64,000 nt of DNA from Sepioteuthis lessoniana (lineage: Eukaryota; Mollusca; Cephalopoda; Myopsida; Loliginidae), in NCBI GenBank assembly GCA_963585895.1, contig OY757934.1, positions 40,947,354-41,011,353 of the forward strand. The letters run 5' to 3'. The translations under genes and the position numbers were made by a program. The notes beneath the pieces are model-generated. The model searched no databases, had not been told where the DNA came from, and saw nothing but the letters and a program-made list of their open reading frames with translations. Each line of letters opens with the position of its first letter. Position 1 is the first letter of the stretch. This document shows positions 11,420 through 22,449 of this stretch, piece after piece.

Positions 11420-11740
11420 TGAAGAAGCTCTCATGGTGTAACGGTTATTATCATAGGAAGTGGATTCGGTGACCCATGTTCAAATACTGAATTAGGTTTT
11501 GCATTTCACATAAAGCTTATACCTTTGGGAAAGGCATGAATCCAATTGTTATCCCTCGAGTTGTGGTTGAATTGCAGGGTAGACTGGAGGCTCGTGGTAT
11601 GGCAACCCGTTCAGAAGAAGAAAATTTTGGAATCCAAACCAGTTGTAGACCTGAAGGGGAATGGATTCTGCCAGGCAATTCCTGCACAAGACACGATACA
11701 TGAGTGGCATCCCGCCGATCAAACCAGGTTACAGGAACAA
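11420..11740 (+). repeat. SINE family B copy
   Basis: Family B has a tRNA-like head (tggtgtaatggttatcgt...gagttcaaatcctg), a middle 'gggaaaggtatgaatccaat', 'agctatgggtaaatagtagg', 'ggtatggcaaccagtctagg', and an end complementary to 'aagcggagttt'. This copy shows 'tcatggtgtaacggttatta', 'tttgcatttcacataaag', 'gggaaaggcatgaatccaat' and 'gaattgcagggtagactgg'. The open frames across it are not genes. Confidence 0.65.
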
Positions 11741-11759
11741 TGAAAGAGATAAAAGAAGT

Positions 11760-11900
11760 GCGCCACAGATTCTCCTCTGGTTTCGAATTCAATGTTATTC
11801 TTTCTCCTAGATCAGTTATCTTACCAAAAGTGAAGAGACTAATCTGCCGTACAATTTACCCGTAGTTGGAGAAGAGGGAAAGATATAGATCCAGGCAGAC
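11760..11900 (-). repeat. SINE family B fragment, inverted to its neighbour
   Basis: Reads 'ctctggtttcgaattcaatg', 'ctttctcctagatcagttat', 'tctgccgtacaatttacccg' and 'tagttggagaagagg' on the + strand, the complement of family B. It faces the B copy just to its left. Confidence 0.6.
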
Positions 11901-12298
11901 GAGGTCCCTGCAATGATTGGTCCTTAGACAGACGCTTCTAAATCCAAATAATAATTAGCGCCTCGAATCCTGATATTAATTCTATAATTCTTTATGTTCA
12001 CTGGGTGGGGAGCTTCTGAGATGAAGTATTTTTCTTATTCTGCACCGTTTTGAAGATTGCAAGACAAGATGAAGATACAACTAAAATCGTTTCTAGGGTG
12101 AGTCAAAAGTTTTGCAATATTTGCATCCGTACTAGTTTGCAGCGCGTATATCATGTGACAAAAGGAGCTCAAGCCGTGAAAGAGGTACTCGCCACCAGTA
12201 GTATCATGGTAGTTGGTGCAGTGACTCGTTGTGCGTTGCTTAACTCCGTGTATGTTTTGGAAGCCTCACAGATGATCAGGTAACGTTATCAAATACGG

Positions 12299-12545
12299 GA
12301 ATTTATGATTTATGAGTTCGAACTTGACCATAAAACGGCTGCTGAAACAATTAAAAAAATGTTGTCCGAAAGGTGAAGGCATAGTTGATCACAGCATAGT
12401 AACGAGATGGTTCAAGAAATTTCACTTGAATTGCAAGAACCTTGACGATCAGGCCAAGTTAGGTAGGTCTAAGACCGTAGATTACGAGATTTTTCGTGTT
12501 TATAAATACATTATCCCACTCTCTGCTGGACGCTTGATACCATAA
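12299..12545 (+). pseudogene. Mariner-like transposase N-terminal fragment
   Basis: Two frames together give a mariner-type N-terminal helix-turn-helix region: 'IYEFELDHKTAAETIKKML' (from about 12305), then after a frameshift and stop 'GEGIVDHSIVTRWFKKFHL' and 'LDDQAKLGRSKTVDYE'. The pattern 'GE..V...TV.RWFKKF.....L.D..R.GR' is the HTH seen in mariner (SETMAR-like) transposases. Only about 75 residues remain; the DD(D/E) catalytic domain is absent. No terminal repeats were identified. Confidence 0.7.
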
Positions 12546-12805
12546 CTAAACGTACTATTAAGCATCTATTTGCTAATTTAGCTGACTTTGCATTTTTCAG
12601 CTATTTTTTCAGTCAGGAACTGAGAGTTAAGTCGATTGATGTGAGGAACTCAAGTTTCAAAGGGTTAAACAGTTTTCTTTTAGAAGGATAATGTCAAAGT
12701 CTTAGTTTAGTAAATCTTTAAAAAACTGTATGCTTGGGAAGAAAGTCTTACAAAGCTCTTGCAGTATAAAATTTTGTTAAAATGTGCTTTAAGATAAGTT
12801 TGTCT

Positions 12806-13043
12806 CGGTTTGGTTTCTGTGTTTAATGGAATATCAACCTTCGTGGGTCACTTAATGTCAAACCCATCCTTGTAGAAGAATAGTAGTGATACTTTTTAAG
12901 CTATAGCTAAAAATATAAAGGGGTTTATACCTTTCCTAAGGGTATTAGTCCGAAAGTGAATTCAATAGCTTGGTCGCAGTTCGAACTCACTTACTGCTAT
13001 GTCGCAGTCCGGTACTTTAGCAACTACACCGAAGGGGTTCCTT
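12806..13043 (-). repeat. SINE family A copy, diverged
   Basis: Family A, read on its own strand, has a tRNA-like head 'cctcgtggtgtaatggttaa', 'gcgagttcgtactccagtcg', 'attacgttcactttcgg', 'gggaaaggtatgaaccccc', 'agctatgggttaaatagtac' and a 3' end 'gttgatatgccattaaac' plus aaagaaaccaaacc. This old copy retains all blocks with scattered changes. Confidence 0.7.
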
Positions 13044-13394
13044 TATTTGTTTCGAGCAATTATGACTACTTTTGTTGTGGTTTCTAATTGTGTACATCTA
13101 TTTAAACTTTTGGTAATATCTATAGCAGGGCATAACGATGACTTTCATCGTTTTCTTGCATTTACCACAACGTTTTTGAGTAAAAGAGTCTTTGCTTTCA
13201 AGATAATCTTGCAAAATATTGATTGTATAGTTAGTTCAGATCCTTCACTGTAGGCCCTTCTGTTTCGACCATGTGCCAAATCGGGCTAAGCTTAGTAAAT
13301 TTTTACAATACTTAAATCCAATTAGCCACTTGTATGTGTCCATAAACACGTTTATTCTTTTATGTACACAGACATTGTAAAATTCTCATTGGTC

Positions 13395-13610
13395 AAAGTT
13401 ACCCACGTAGCATGCTTTGGGCAGGGAGAGCCTGTCGAAGCCCATACCTCTCCAGGTTTACAACTGGTTTTGAATTCAGTTGTCCTTCTCCTAACCTAAT
13501 TTTCGTATCAAGATTAAAGAGCCCAGTCTGCTTTACTATTTACCCGTAGCAGGAGGAGGATTTGTTGGATCCATGTCTTTCACAAGGTATTAGCGCTATT
13601 TACACATATG
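13395..13610 (-). repeat. SINE family B copy, partial
   Basis: Complement of the B 3' half: 'ggttttgaattcagttgtcc', 'agcccagtctgctttacta' and 'tttacccgtagcaggagg', ending near 'attagcgctat'. Confidence 0.65.
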
Positions 13611-13791
13611 ACTTAAACATTCACTTCCATTCAATCTACATTCACGCCACTATTCCATTTCTGTTGCGGATATTTCAGAATAAATATTTTCACCAAAAAA
13701 GATATTTTTTATGGAGAAAAGAAATAGCTTCGAGGACGAATTCATGTTATACACCGAATATTCAAGTGCGTTCGGATAAATGCTCATGTCG

Positions 13792-14029
13792 GTTTTTGTT
13801 TCTTCGTTTAATGTCATATCAATCTTCGTGGGTTATATAATACCAAAGCCATTCTTGTAGAAGAAAAGCAGAGGTACTTTTTAACCCATAGCTAGGAAAT
13901 ATGAAGGGGTTCATTCCTTTCCCTCGAGTATTAGTCCGAGACCAAACGTAATAGCACGACTGGAGTTCGAACTCGTTTACTACAATGTCTTTGTTCACCA
14001 CTTTAGCTACGATGCCATGAAGACGCCCT
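13792..14029 (-). repeat. SINE family A copy
   Basis: Minus-strand A copy from 'tttcttcgtttaatgtcat' (3' end) to 'atgccatgaagacgcc' (diverged head). Confidence 0.75.
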
Positions 14030-14154
14030 CTGGTTTAATTAGCCTTAGTTTTTTTTGTTATTCTTAAAAAACAAAATAAGACCAAAACGAATTATGGACA
14101 TAAGAATAATTATAAATAATATTTGTCCATTAGTATCGATAACTGAGCAAATGA

Positions 14155-14300
14155 TACAGTCCAGTCGGCTGGCGCTGTAAAATACGCCGACTGCATCTTT
14201 GTAGAGAGGTAAGACCTCTGCAAACGTATGTCCTGGATACGATGCTAAACCATCTGGAGTGAGGTACCCCTTAATTGTCATTACTGCCAAGTCTACTCTA
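14155..14300 (+). repeat. SINE family C head fragment
   Basis: 'cagtccagtcggctggcgct', 'aatacgccgactgcatc' and 'gtcctggatacgatgctaaa', truncated by the next C copy. Confidence 0.75.
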
Positions 14301-14309
14301 ACTAGAAGT

Positions 14310-14975
14310 GGTTCTGCCCAGTCGGCTGGGGCTGTAGAATACACCGACTGCACCTATGCAGAGAGATAAGACCCCCCCCCAATGATAGTCCTGAATATGA
14401 CACTAAACAATCTGATGGTGATGTACCAGTGATTCTGGAGCACCCCTTCATTGCCATTGCTCTCAGATCCACTTTGGCTCGGAATGGTAGCACCTGATAG
14501 GGCCCTATCTATGGGTTAAATAGAATTAACTGCATACTTATGCTAAACTGAATTGTTTGAATTAGAACTGTTAGACTAAACTGAATAGCTTGAAATAGAA
14601 ATGTTTTTTGACAATTAAACTGTACTTACATTTAAACTGCGTACTTATGCTAAACTGAATTGTTGAAATGGAACTGTTTTTGACATTGAAACTGTACTTA
14701 CACTAAACTGAATTGTTTAATATAGAGATGTTTTGACATTTAACTGTGTGTAAATAAAATCTGCACTTATACTAAACTGAATTGTTTGAATTAGAACTAT
14801 TTTAATGAACTGAATAACTTGAAATAGAAACATTTTTCACAATTAAACTGTGGACTCATGCTAAACTGATTTGTTTGAAATAGAACTATTTGCATAAAAA
14901 TGGATTTGGCGTTAAATAACATACAAAGGTTGATATGCCATAAAACCCAACCAACCAACCAACCAACCAGAAGTG
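14310..14975 (+). repeat. SINE family C copy, near full length
   Basis: The head 'cccagtcggctggggctgta', the 'caatctgatggtgatg' block, 'gcaccccttcattgccattg' and 'gatagggccctatctatggg' are followed by at least six tandem tail units built on 'gctaaactgaattgtttgaa'. The end is 'gttgatatgccataaaaccc' plus (AACC)n at 14945-14968. Confidence 0.85.
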
Positions 14976-15204
14976 ATTGTAACTGTTAGAGTCCTATCTA
15001 CGGGTCAAATAGAAATATTTAATCTTTTACAATATTTTAAACTATTTAACTGTGCTCAAATAAATGTCTGATGTGAAATTGAATTATTGGTCTTACATCG
15101 CAATACTTAAAACTGTATTCGAATGAATAAATAACGTTGAACAGAATAATTAGAGTTAAATAGCAATATTAAAACCACATAACTGTGTGCAAATAAATGA
15201 TTAC

Positions 15205-15660
15205 TTGCCCAGTCGGCTGGGGTTGTAGACTACACTGATTGCGTCTCTGCACAGGGGTAAGACCCCGACTCCGTATCAACGAGTGTCCTGGATATGACAT
15301 TAAACAATCTGATGGCGAGGCTTCAGCCTTGAAGATTTGGGGAATGTGGAGTACCCTTTCATTCTCATTGCTCCCAGGTCCACTCTGACCCGGAGTGGTA
15401 GCATCTGATAGGGTCCTTTCTATGGGTCAAAAAGAACAAACTGTGTGCAAACAAATGACTGATGTCAAATTGTGACTGTTATGTAGAAATACTTGAAACC
15501 ATTTAACTGTGCCAAAAACTTCCGGTTCGTTTAAGAATGTTATCTACAAAATGTGTTTACAAATCATAAATATATTTGATATATATGTATAAACAGAATA
15601 TGGCATCAAATAACCTACAATGGTTGATATACCATAAAACCCAACCTAAAGAAACCAAAC
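15205..15660 (+). repeat. SINE family C copy
   Basis: Head 'cccagtcggctggggttgta' at 15209, all middle blocks, a shortened tail and the 3' end 'gttgatataccataaaaccc' at about 15625. Confidence 0.8.
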
Positions 15661-16320
15661 CAAATCAATGATTACTATTAAATAGAATTATTAGTGTTAT
15701 ATAGCAATACTTGAAGCCATTTAATTGTGAGCAAATAAATAGTTATACTTAAAACTATTTAATAGTGTGTAAACAAATTAGCTGTTAATCATTTAAAAAC
15801 AAAATTACCAACAAACTATTCACTTAAATATATATGCTTATATTTTTATTAATAGGGTTTGGCATTAAATACCCATCAAGTGTTGATATGCCATTAAATC
15901 AAGTAACCCATCTATACTGGTGACTTATGTTTACGTTAGTTAAAGTTTGTGGAGAACCAGTCACAATTTGTCGATGAACTGATAGAAAAATGGTGCATCA
16001 ATGGTGAAATATTATTAATTATTTTAATTAATTATTTTAATCTATTATTTTAGATAACTGTTTTATTTTAGTGATAAATTGTGAGCTCGGTAAAAAGTCT
16101 GTTTAAAGTTGCTGGTTTACGAGTAGGAAGGTGTTGGTTAGTCGGTGAGTTGGTGTCGGGCAGTTCCAGTTCGAGTCCAGTCGGCTCCTTTGGAGGTAGG
16201 GCTTAGTGGGCTGAAGAAAATGAAGTCTGTATTTGTTCGTCTCGTCTGCTATGAATTAAACCTTCTGCTTCTCTAGTGACATTATACCTATCTTTCATTT
16301 CATCTCTCTCGTTTCGTGAC
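15661..16320. other. SINE tail debris and unassigned sequence
   Basis: A second SINE end ('ggcattaaatacccatcaag', 'gttgatatgccattaaatc') lies at 15855-15900. The remainder to 16320 is unassigned. Confidence 0.4.
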
Positions 16321-16439
16321 GACTACTGTGAATGTGGCTGATCATAAAAAAATTTCGTATCAAGAAACAACAGTGTCCGTCTTGTACTTGCTTGCGTGAC
16401 AACGTTCATAATAGCAGTGTTACACTTTTATTTATTTAT

Positions 16440-16690
16440 AATTGGTCCCGTAACATTCCAATGGGTCACAAATTCTCCACAGGATTCAAATCCAGAGTTT
16501 TCCATCTTCTAGATGGGTTGCCTTATTAATGCTAAAGAGATTTATTTACCCATTGCTAAGATGAGAACAGACGGATCCATGCTTTACCCAAGCTTTTTCC
16601 AAGAGCATTAGCGCCAAGTGACATGCAAATAGCCACGTCCAGAATTCGGACTTGGCTCGTCGTGTTCAGTTCCTATGGTGACAACAAGTG
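16440..16690 (-). repeat. SINE family B copy, diverged
   Basis: Complement blocks 'caggattcaaatccagagtt', 'tagatgggttgccttattaa', 'tatttacccattgctaagat' and 'gagcattagcgccaagtgac'. Confidence 0.6.
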
Positions 16691-16734
16691 AAACAAATTT
16701 CAGATTTCCCTTTGAAGAACAATCGACACATATT

Positions 16735-16939
16735 TTGGTTTCTTTATTGCCAAAGCAACCTTCATTGAAGAATTAATAGCTAATAATACTATTCAACCCC
16801 TAGCCGGATAGATAAGGGGGTTCATACCTTTTCCACGGGTATTAGTCCATAAGTGAACGTTATAGGGTGACTGGAGTTCGAACTCGCTTACTCCGAGGTC
16901 GCAGTTCAGTACTCTAGCCATTACCCCACGAGGACAATC
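16735..16939 (-). repeat. SINE family A copy
   Basis: From 'ttggtttctttattgccaaa' (3' end with an internal deletion) to 'accccacgaggaca' (head complement). Confidence 0.75.
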
Positions 16940-17740
16940 CCCCCACAATCGACTTAATAGTCTACTTTCGCAACGATGCGGGTACCTGTTGTACCCTAAC
17001 AATATTCGAAAAATTCCATATTCCAAAAGTGTCTAACATCCAAGAGTTTTCCATAAAAGATTGTGTTAGCGTAGTTTGAAATACAGCAAATTCACGCGAA
17101 CAGAGAAAAATAGTTGTATGTCGAATGTATTTCAAGGCACACATACATAAACATACATCCAAAAGATTCGTGTAGATTATGTATGTGTAATTACTGTTTT
17201 TCATTTAAATGTGGTTACTTTTAAAATGTATGCACACATTATCATTCATTTATTAGTAATCATGTGTTTTTTTTGTCGGGAAAATATAAGAATGAGATAA
17301 ATATAGGTAAAGATATCTACATAGAATTCAACTAATAAATATTGCTACGTTCAAATGACTACACAGAAAATAGGTCTTCATTATAATGAAAACAATAAGA
17401 ATCTCAAAATAAAAATCAAAATTATTAGTCAATTGTGTACATCTTACCCGGGATTCCGGTCAGTTTTTAGGAAGGGGACAAATATTTCCGGCGTCCTCAT
17501 GGACTTCGGTAATCATTTAGCTCTCCTCTCCATTTTTTTAGCAAAATAACAAGCGTCTTTCGAGCTTAAGTTGAAATTTACGTTCACGTGACCTGAACAA
17601 TCCTGACTGAAAACCAGCAGATTACACGACTTTGACTATTTTTATTACTCATTAAAACAAAAACGATACGAAAAAAATTGATTTATTGTGTCCGAGATCT
17701 ACGATTGAGAAAAATGACTTTTAAACCTTGACGCTAATTT
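16940..17740. other. Unassigned AT-rich sequence
   Basis: No repeat family or coding region recognised. The open frames here are short and without recognisable motifs. Confidence 0.4.
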
Positions 17741-17741
17741 T

Positions 17742-17744
<3 letters not shown>

Positions 17745-17813
<69 letters not shown>

Positions 17814-17884
17814 TGTGGAAAAATATTGATTCTAAAAATAATATTTATCTGTACAGGTTGGCCAGGTGATCTGTATCTGTGTCT

Positions 17885-17943
<59 letters not shown>

Positions 17944-17945
17944 TA
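17745..17945. repeat. (TA)n and (GA)n microsatellites
   Basis: About 35 TA units (17743-17811), then (GA)n with single interruptions (17886-17941), then GT-rich sequence. The 132-codon minus frame across it is a repeat translation. Confidence 0.95.
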
Positions 17946-18077
17946 TATGTGCGTGTATACGTGTATGTGTGAGTGTGTGTGTATATACGTGTGTGTAAGT
18001 GTGTATGTGTGCGGGTGCTGAATGTTGAGAAAAAATTCAACAGGTCAGATGAGAAAGTTTGCAAGTTCTGACAGTAG

Positions 18078-18140
18078 TAATTTACTAAGCTTTTGCTTAG
18101 ATGTGGCACAAGGCCATATGAATGGGGCATCGAATGTGAC
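18078..18140 (-). repeat. SINE family E 3' fragment
   Basis: Reads 'aatttactaagcttttgctt', 'gatgtggcacaaggccatat' and 'gaatggggca', the complement of the E 3' half. Confidence 0.7.
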
Positions 18141-18404
18141 AAGTTCTGACAGTAGTCTTTAATTTTGTTCGATGCTGGTAGCTATAAACGGCTTTCTTGT
18201 TTTGTAATTAGCCGTTAGTTTAAAACTTCAACTTTTCTCTCAATTTTGATAGACGTGATAAACATTCAGCGAAAGTTGCCAATCTTAATCCTAACGACAT
18301 TTAACAAGTAATTAAATTTTTGAAATTCTTATCAAAGAAATTTGGATTTTTTAAAATTAGTTTTTTGTTTATACGATTTAGACTTATTTCATTATTTGTT
18401 TTTG

Positions 18405-18745
18405 GTGGCCCAGTTGGCCGGGACTGTAGAATACACCGACTGCATCTCTGCAGAGGGGTAAGACTTTCTCAATGAGTGTCTGGGATATGACACTAAACAA
18501 TCTAATGGTGAGGCTTCAGTAATGATAGAGCTTTGGGGGAGTGCCCCTTTATTGTCTTCACTCCCAGGTCCACTCTGGCCCGGAGTGGTAACACCTGATA
18601 GGGCCTAATCTATGTGTTAAATTGAACTTAACAGTGTACTTATTACTAAACTGAATTGTTTGAAATAGAACTGTTTATATGTATAAAATAGATTTGGCAT
18701 TGAGTAACCTACAATGGTTGTTGTGACATAAAACCAAACTAAACT
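18405..18745 (+). repeat. SINE family C copy, short-tailed
   Basis: Head 'cccagttggccgggactgta', all middle blocks, two tail units, and the 3' end 'ggcattgagtaacctacaat' with ataaaaccaaac. Confidence 0.8.
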
Positions 18746-18784
18746 ATCTAGGTGGGAAACCAAACTAAACTTAGTTTTGGTTAT

Positions 18785-19330
18785 GGGGAACGTTACTCAT
18801 GTAGCATGTTTTGGGCAGGAATAACCTATCGGAACCCACCCCTCTACAACTGGTTTGAATTCAGAGTTTTCCTTTTCTTTAACCGGTTCATTGGCTAAGC
18901 GTTTAGAGTGTTTACTAATGGCCTGAGAGACCGGGGTTCAATCTCAGGTCGAGTCATACCAAAGACTCAAAAAATGGTACTCGATACCTCCTTGCTTAAT
19001 AGTCAGCATTATAAGGTAAGGATCAAGGGTAAAAGGGAGCAATCCAGGGAATGAAATAGCGCTCTTCCCTACACCTCGGTGTAGTAGCTATTGAAAAGGG
19101 AAAAGGGAGCCTTTGGGTCGCCGACTGTACTTATTTTTTTTAACCGGTTACTATACCAAAGTTAAAGAGCCTAGTTTGCTGTGCTATTTACCAATTTCTG
19201 GAAGGAGAATTGACGGATTCATACCTTTCCGAAGATAGTAGTGAAATGCAAACATACACTTTCAGTGTTTGAACCCGAATAACCGATTTTAAAATCTGCG
19301 ACAACTGTTATGTTACCAGCACCTTGTTTA
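18785..19330 (-). repeat. SINE family B copy split by a D insertion
   Basis: The B sequence runs 18785-18888 and resumes at 19139-19330. The two halves join in the middle of the B block 'cttctcctagaccggttgtc'. Between them lies a complete D copy. The 11-bp tttaaccggtt is present at both junctions (18878-18888 and 19139-19149) and is the target duplication. Confidence 0.75.
18889..19138 (+). repeat. SINE family D copy nested in a B copy
   Basis: Full-length D from 'cattggctaagcg' to 'ggtcgccgactgtac' and a T-rich end, flanked by the 11-bp duplication tttaaccggtt. D therefore moved after this B copy was already in place. Confidence 0.8.
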
Positions 19331-19385
19331 TACATCTCGTTAAATATTTGTTGTTTTTGACCATACTGACAGAAAATCACAAGCC

Positions 19386-19408
19386 AAAAAAAAAAAAAAA
19401 AAAAAAAA
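19386..19408 (+). repeat. Poly(A) run
   Basis: 23 consecutive A after 'acaagcc'. Confidence 0.95.
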
Positions 19409-19444
19409 GACGTAAACGACTCGTATTAAATAAGAATTTTGTTG

Positions 19445-19600
19445 AATAAACAATATGATTTATTGATTGATTTGAAAGGCATGTCAACCCTTCAAGGATT
19501 GTTTTATCCTTAGATATTGAGGGATCGCGTTTATTGTACATTTATATTTGCATTTTTTGTTTAGATGTTTCTTAAGAGTCAGTTTTTAAACTGAGTTTAA
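19445..19600 (-). repeat. SINE C-type tail, gacatgcc subtype
   Basis: Complement of the gacatgccgtt-type 3' end: 'ttgattgatttgaaaggcat', 'gtcaacccttcaagg', then 'tttatatttgc'. The head is absent. Confidence 0.5.
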
Positions 19601-19659
19601 CAGAATTGTGGAGTGATAGGTTTGTTCCCGAGGTTTTGTATGAAGCAATGTTCGTATAT

Positions 19660-20420
19660 ATCTATCATATATGTGTGTGTGTGTGTGGGTGCGTAAATTA
19701 CGAATGTTATGTGAATGGAAGCGTGTGTGGCTCGAACGTATCTGTGTGTACGTGTGTTCGCTGTCGACACAAAAGGGGAAAAGGGACTCGGTCGTACTTA
19801 CGTATATGTGTGTGCGTGTGTGTATGTACGCGTGATGAAATAAAAAGCAGCGGAGTATGTTTCTGCCCGCTGACTGAATGTATGTATATATATGTAGTAG
19901 ATGTTGACGTTCATGAGAAATTTAGTATATTGAAAGATGGTACTCATACTAATTTTATTAGGGCTATGAACGTAGTTTTGCTGACTGTAAGATCTCCCAT
20001 TTTCGGCTGTTGTTTTGCTGTCAAGTTTTTTCGAGCTGTGTGTGGCTACCTGAGAATGTAGTGTGAGAGAGCAAGAGGGGAAAAGCTGTCAAGTTGTCTG
20101 GAACTGTGAGAGAGAGTGAGAGAAAAAGGAAGTTGCTGTCGAAAGAGTGAAATAAATAGATTTCCTTGTTACGTGTGGCAACTCCAAACGCAAGATTTAT
20201 TTTTGCGCGAGACAAGTTCCTTTGGGATTCAAACGCGTGGGTGTAGCTGAAAACCACGGTACGTAACTATTCTGTCCAATCAGGTTTCCGGAACTACTTA
20301 ATTTATTTTGGCGCCTACAATTTTTGTTTCGGGAACAAGTGAGTTTGTGATCCCATTTTTCCAGAATTTTCCTCTCCACGTGCTCTTCACCGACTGGCCA
20401 AAAAATATAGGAGTGTAAAT
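19660..20420. other. GT-rich stretch and possible LTR/PBS relic
   Basis: 19660-19830 is GT-rich and yields a Cys-rich 151-codon frame that I do not take as a gene. Around 20148 is AATAAA, and at about 20309 'ttggcgcctacaatttttg' resembles a tRNA-Lys-type primer binding site after an LTR. No matching LTR pair or pol sequence was found. Confidence 0.25.
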
Positions 20421-20430
20421 CCTATATATT

Positions 20431-20650
20431 TGAATTCAAAGTTTTACTTCTCTTAAACTGGTTGTCATACCGAGGCTGAAGAGCCCAATATGTCCTACTA
20501 TTTACCCGTAGCTGGAGGGAGAATAGTTGGATTCATAACTTTCTCAATGTTATTAGCGCTTTGTGAAATGCCAACAGCTTCGTCCCGGATTTGAACTCAG
20601 GACACCGAATCCATTTCCTACGACGATATTCATTACACCTCAAGCACACA
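20431..20650 (-). repeat. SINE family B copy
   Basis: Complement blocks 'tttgaattcaaagttttact', 'actatttacccgtagctgga', 'gggagaatagttggattcat', 'attagcgctttgtgaaatgc' and 'cgatattcattacacctc'. Confidence 0.8.
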
Positions 20651-20769
20651 GTTACATGGTTTCAAGTAACAAATAAAAATGATTATAATACTTTGTAAAC
20701 AATTACACCTTCAAGTGACTATTCTTAATAAAAATAGCCACAGTATATAACTTACTATTTCACTAATAG

Positions 20770-20890
20770 GGTGCCTCTTGTGGTGAAATGGTTAGCAAGC
20801 TAGACCAGCAAACCTACACGAGTGAGTTCGAGTCTTATTCATATAGCCTTCTGCCACATCTAACCAAAAAGCTTAGTAAATTACTATTAT
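20770..20890 (+). repeat. SINE family E copy, complete
   Basis: Best E copy: 'gggtgcctcttgtggtgaaa', 'tggttagcaagctagaccag', 'gtgagttcgagtcttattc', 'cttctgccacatctaacc' and 'aaagcttagtaaattac'. Confidence 0.8.
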
Positions 20891-20989
20891 TTTACTTATA
20901 ACAATTTACATATGGTCAATATTAAAATGATTTAACTCCATTTATTTATTTACATATGGTATGTTAGTCTTTTTTCTTTGCTCTCTTCA

Positions 20990-21300
20990 CTTTTATCTCT
21001 TTTTCATTTCTTCTTCTTCTTCTTCTTCTTCTTCTATTGCATTTCGTAGAAGTTCCATATATTTAAACATCATTGCCTGTGACAATCACATGATAGTTTT
21101 TTCGAAAAGAACGCTGATTGAATGATTGAAAATTTATAATCTTTCTTTGTATATATATTTCTATTTTCCTCTGTTATTGTATTTCATTAAAATATCCATC
21201 GTTGTTTTATCAACACTTATTTCATTACCTTAAAGTCCTGATGAAGGCTTACTAAAACCGAAACGTTTTAACGTTGACTCTCCTGCATAATTAATTCATT
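20990..21300 (+). mobile_element. PLE 3' tail without coding part
   Basis: Pyrimidine-rich sequence with (CTT)n at 21011-21032, then 'tatttcattaaaatatcc' leading into a hammerhead at 21234-21279. This matches the layout at the end of the PLE at 6.2-8.7 kb. The 5' part is missing, as expected for a truncated copy. Confidence 0.5.
21234..21279 (+). ncRNA. Type I hammerhead ribozyme motif (H3)
   Basis: Core CTGATGA is at 21238-21244, GAA at 21260-21262 and U17 at 21275. Stem I pairs 21234-21237 (agtc) with 21276-21279 (gact), perfect. Stem III is acgttttaacgt at 21263-21274, five pairs. Stem II (ggctt with aaacc) has one C:A mismatch and an unpaired A before it, so activity may be reduced. Confidence 0.75.
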
Positions 21301-21354
21301 ACTTTTGGATTACTTTGTTTTTTCTATTTTCACCTTACTGTCCGATTCATTTCC

Positions 21355-21357
<3 letters not shown>

Positions 21358-21386
<29 letters not shown>
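21358..21386. repeat. (TA)n microsatellite
   Basis: About 14 TA units. Confidence 0.95.
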
Positions 21387-21388
<2 letters not shown>

Positions 21389-21389
21389 G

Positions 21390-21690
21390 GAAGTGCATGT
21401 GGTGTAATGGTTATCGTGGACCAGACTAATTGCTTTTCATATAGCACTAATACCCTTGGGAAAAGTATGAATCCAATTATTCTCCCTCTGGGAGGTGTTT
21501 GTTCCGGCAAGCGGCGGCCTCGGGTCGCTCTGTCAATGCGTCCGTGGAAAATCTGCGGCAAACAAGGCGTTTTTCCGGGTAGGACTTGGGACCCTTCTTC
21601 AATGAGCAACATATTACTTGTTCGATAGGAAACCGGTTCAACCCGACCAGGGTGAAAGCCGATACAAGTACAAGTAAGTAAGTAAGTATA
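21390..21690 (+). repeat. SINE family B head fragment plus unassigned 3' part
   Basis: The head 'catgtggtgtaatggttatc' and the block 'gggaaaagtatgaatccaat' up to 21495 are family B. Beyond that the sequence diverges and I cannot assign it. Confidence 0.5.
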
Positions 21691-21799
21691 TATAATGAAA
21701 CTGTCCACCTTACGTTGAAAAGTAATACGACAGTATTGTCATTAAGAAATTCATTAGGAAATAAAATTACTCACTACACAACTGTTTCGAGTACAACAA

Positions 21800-21821
21800 A
21801 CTTATATATATAATATATATA

Positions 21822-21862
<41 letters not shown>
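21800..21862. repeat. (TA)n microsatellite
   Basis: TA repeats interrupted twice by 'ataatata' and 'cata'. Confidence 0.9.
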
Positions 21863-21866
<4 letters not shown>

Positions 21867-22061
21867 AAGATGGGCTGAAAAGTTCATATGATGACGTCAT
21901 ATTTGTTATTAATGACTTTTGATGACTTGGCATCGTAGCAGAAGCAAGGACTATCTCATAAGAGAAGTTCTTTTGGCTCACAAACATGTAATTACAAGAG
22001 TAGGCTGACTAAGGAAAATTTGTATTCTTTTGCTATGCGTGGACACTGTCACGAGGATTTG

Positions 22062-22063
<2 letters not shown>

Positions 22064-22128
<65 letters not shown>
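22064..22128. repeat. (GA)n microsatellite
   Basis: About 31 GA units. Its reverse complement translates to Ser-Leu strings. Confidence 0.95.
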
Positions 22129-22130
<2 letters not shown>

Positions 22131-22184
22131 AGAATCCGTGTTATCTGTACGACTTGGTGATGATGATGATGACAACGATGATAT

Positions 22185-22285
22185 AACTTCTTTGTTTGAT
22201 GGCATACTAATCTTTGTGGGTTATTTAGTGCTAAAGCCAACCTTGTAGAAGAACAATAGTGGTACTCTTTAACCAATGGGGATGT
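22185..22285 (-). repeat. SINE family A 3' fragment
   Basis: 'ctttgtttgatggcatacta', 'tgggttatttagtgctaaag' and 'ccttgtagaagaacaatagt' are the complement of the A 3' third. It stops at a (CA)n array. Confidence 0.75.
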
Positions 22286-22288
22286 TAA

Positions 22289-22446
<158 letters not shown>

Positions 22447-22449
<3 letters not shown>

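Noticed and set aside
19606..20061. 151-codon Cys-rich + frame that might pass for a small secreted protein
   Set aside because: Its cysteines come from a GT-rich stretch (tgtgtg). There is no signal peptide, and the C-terminal part has no motif.
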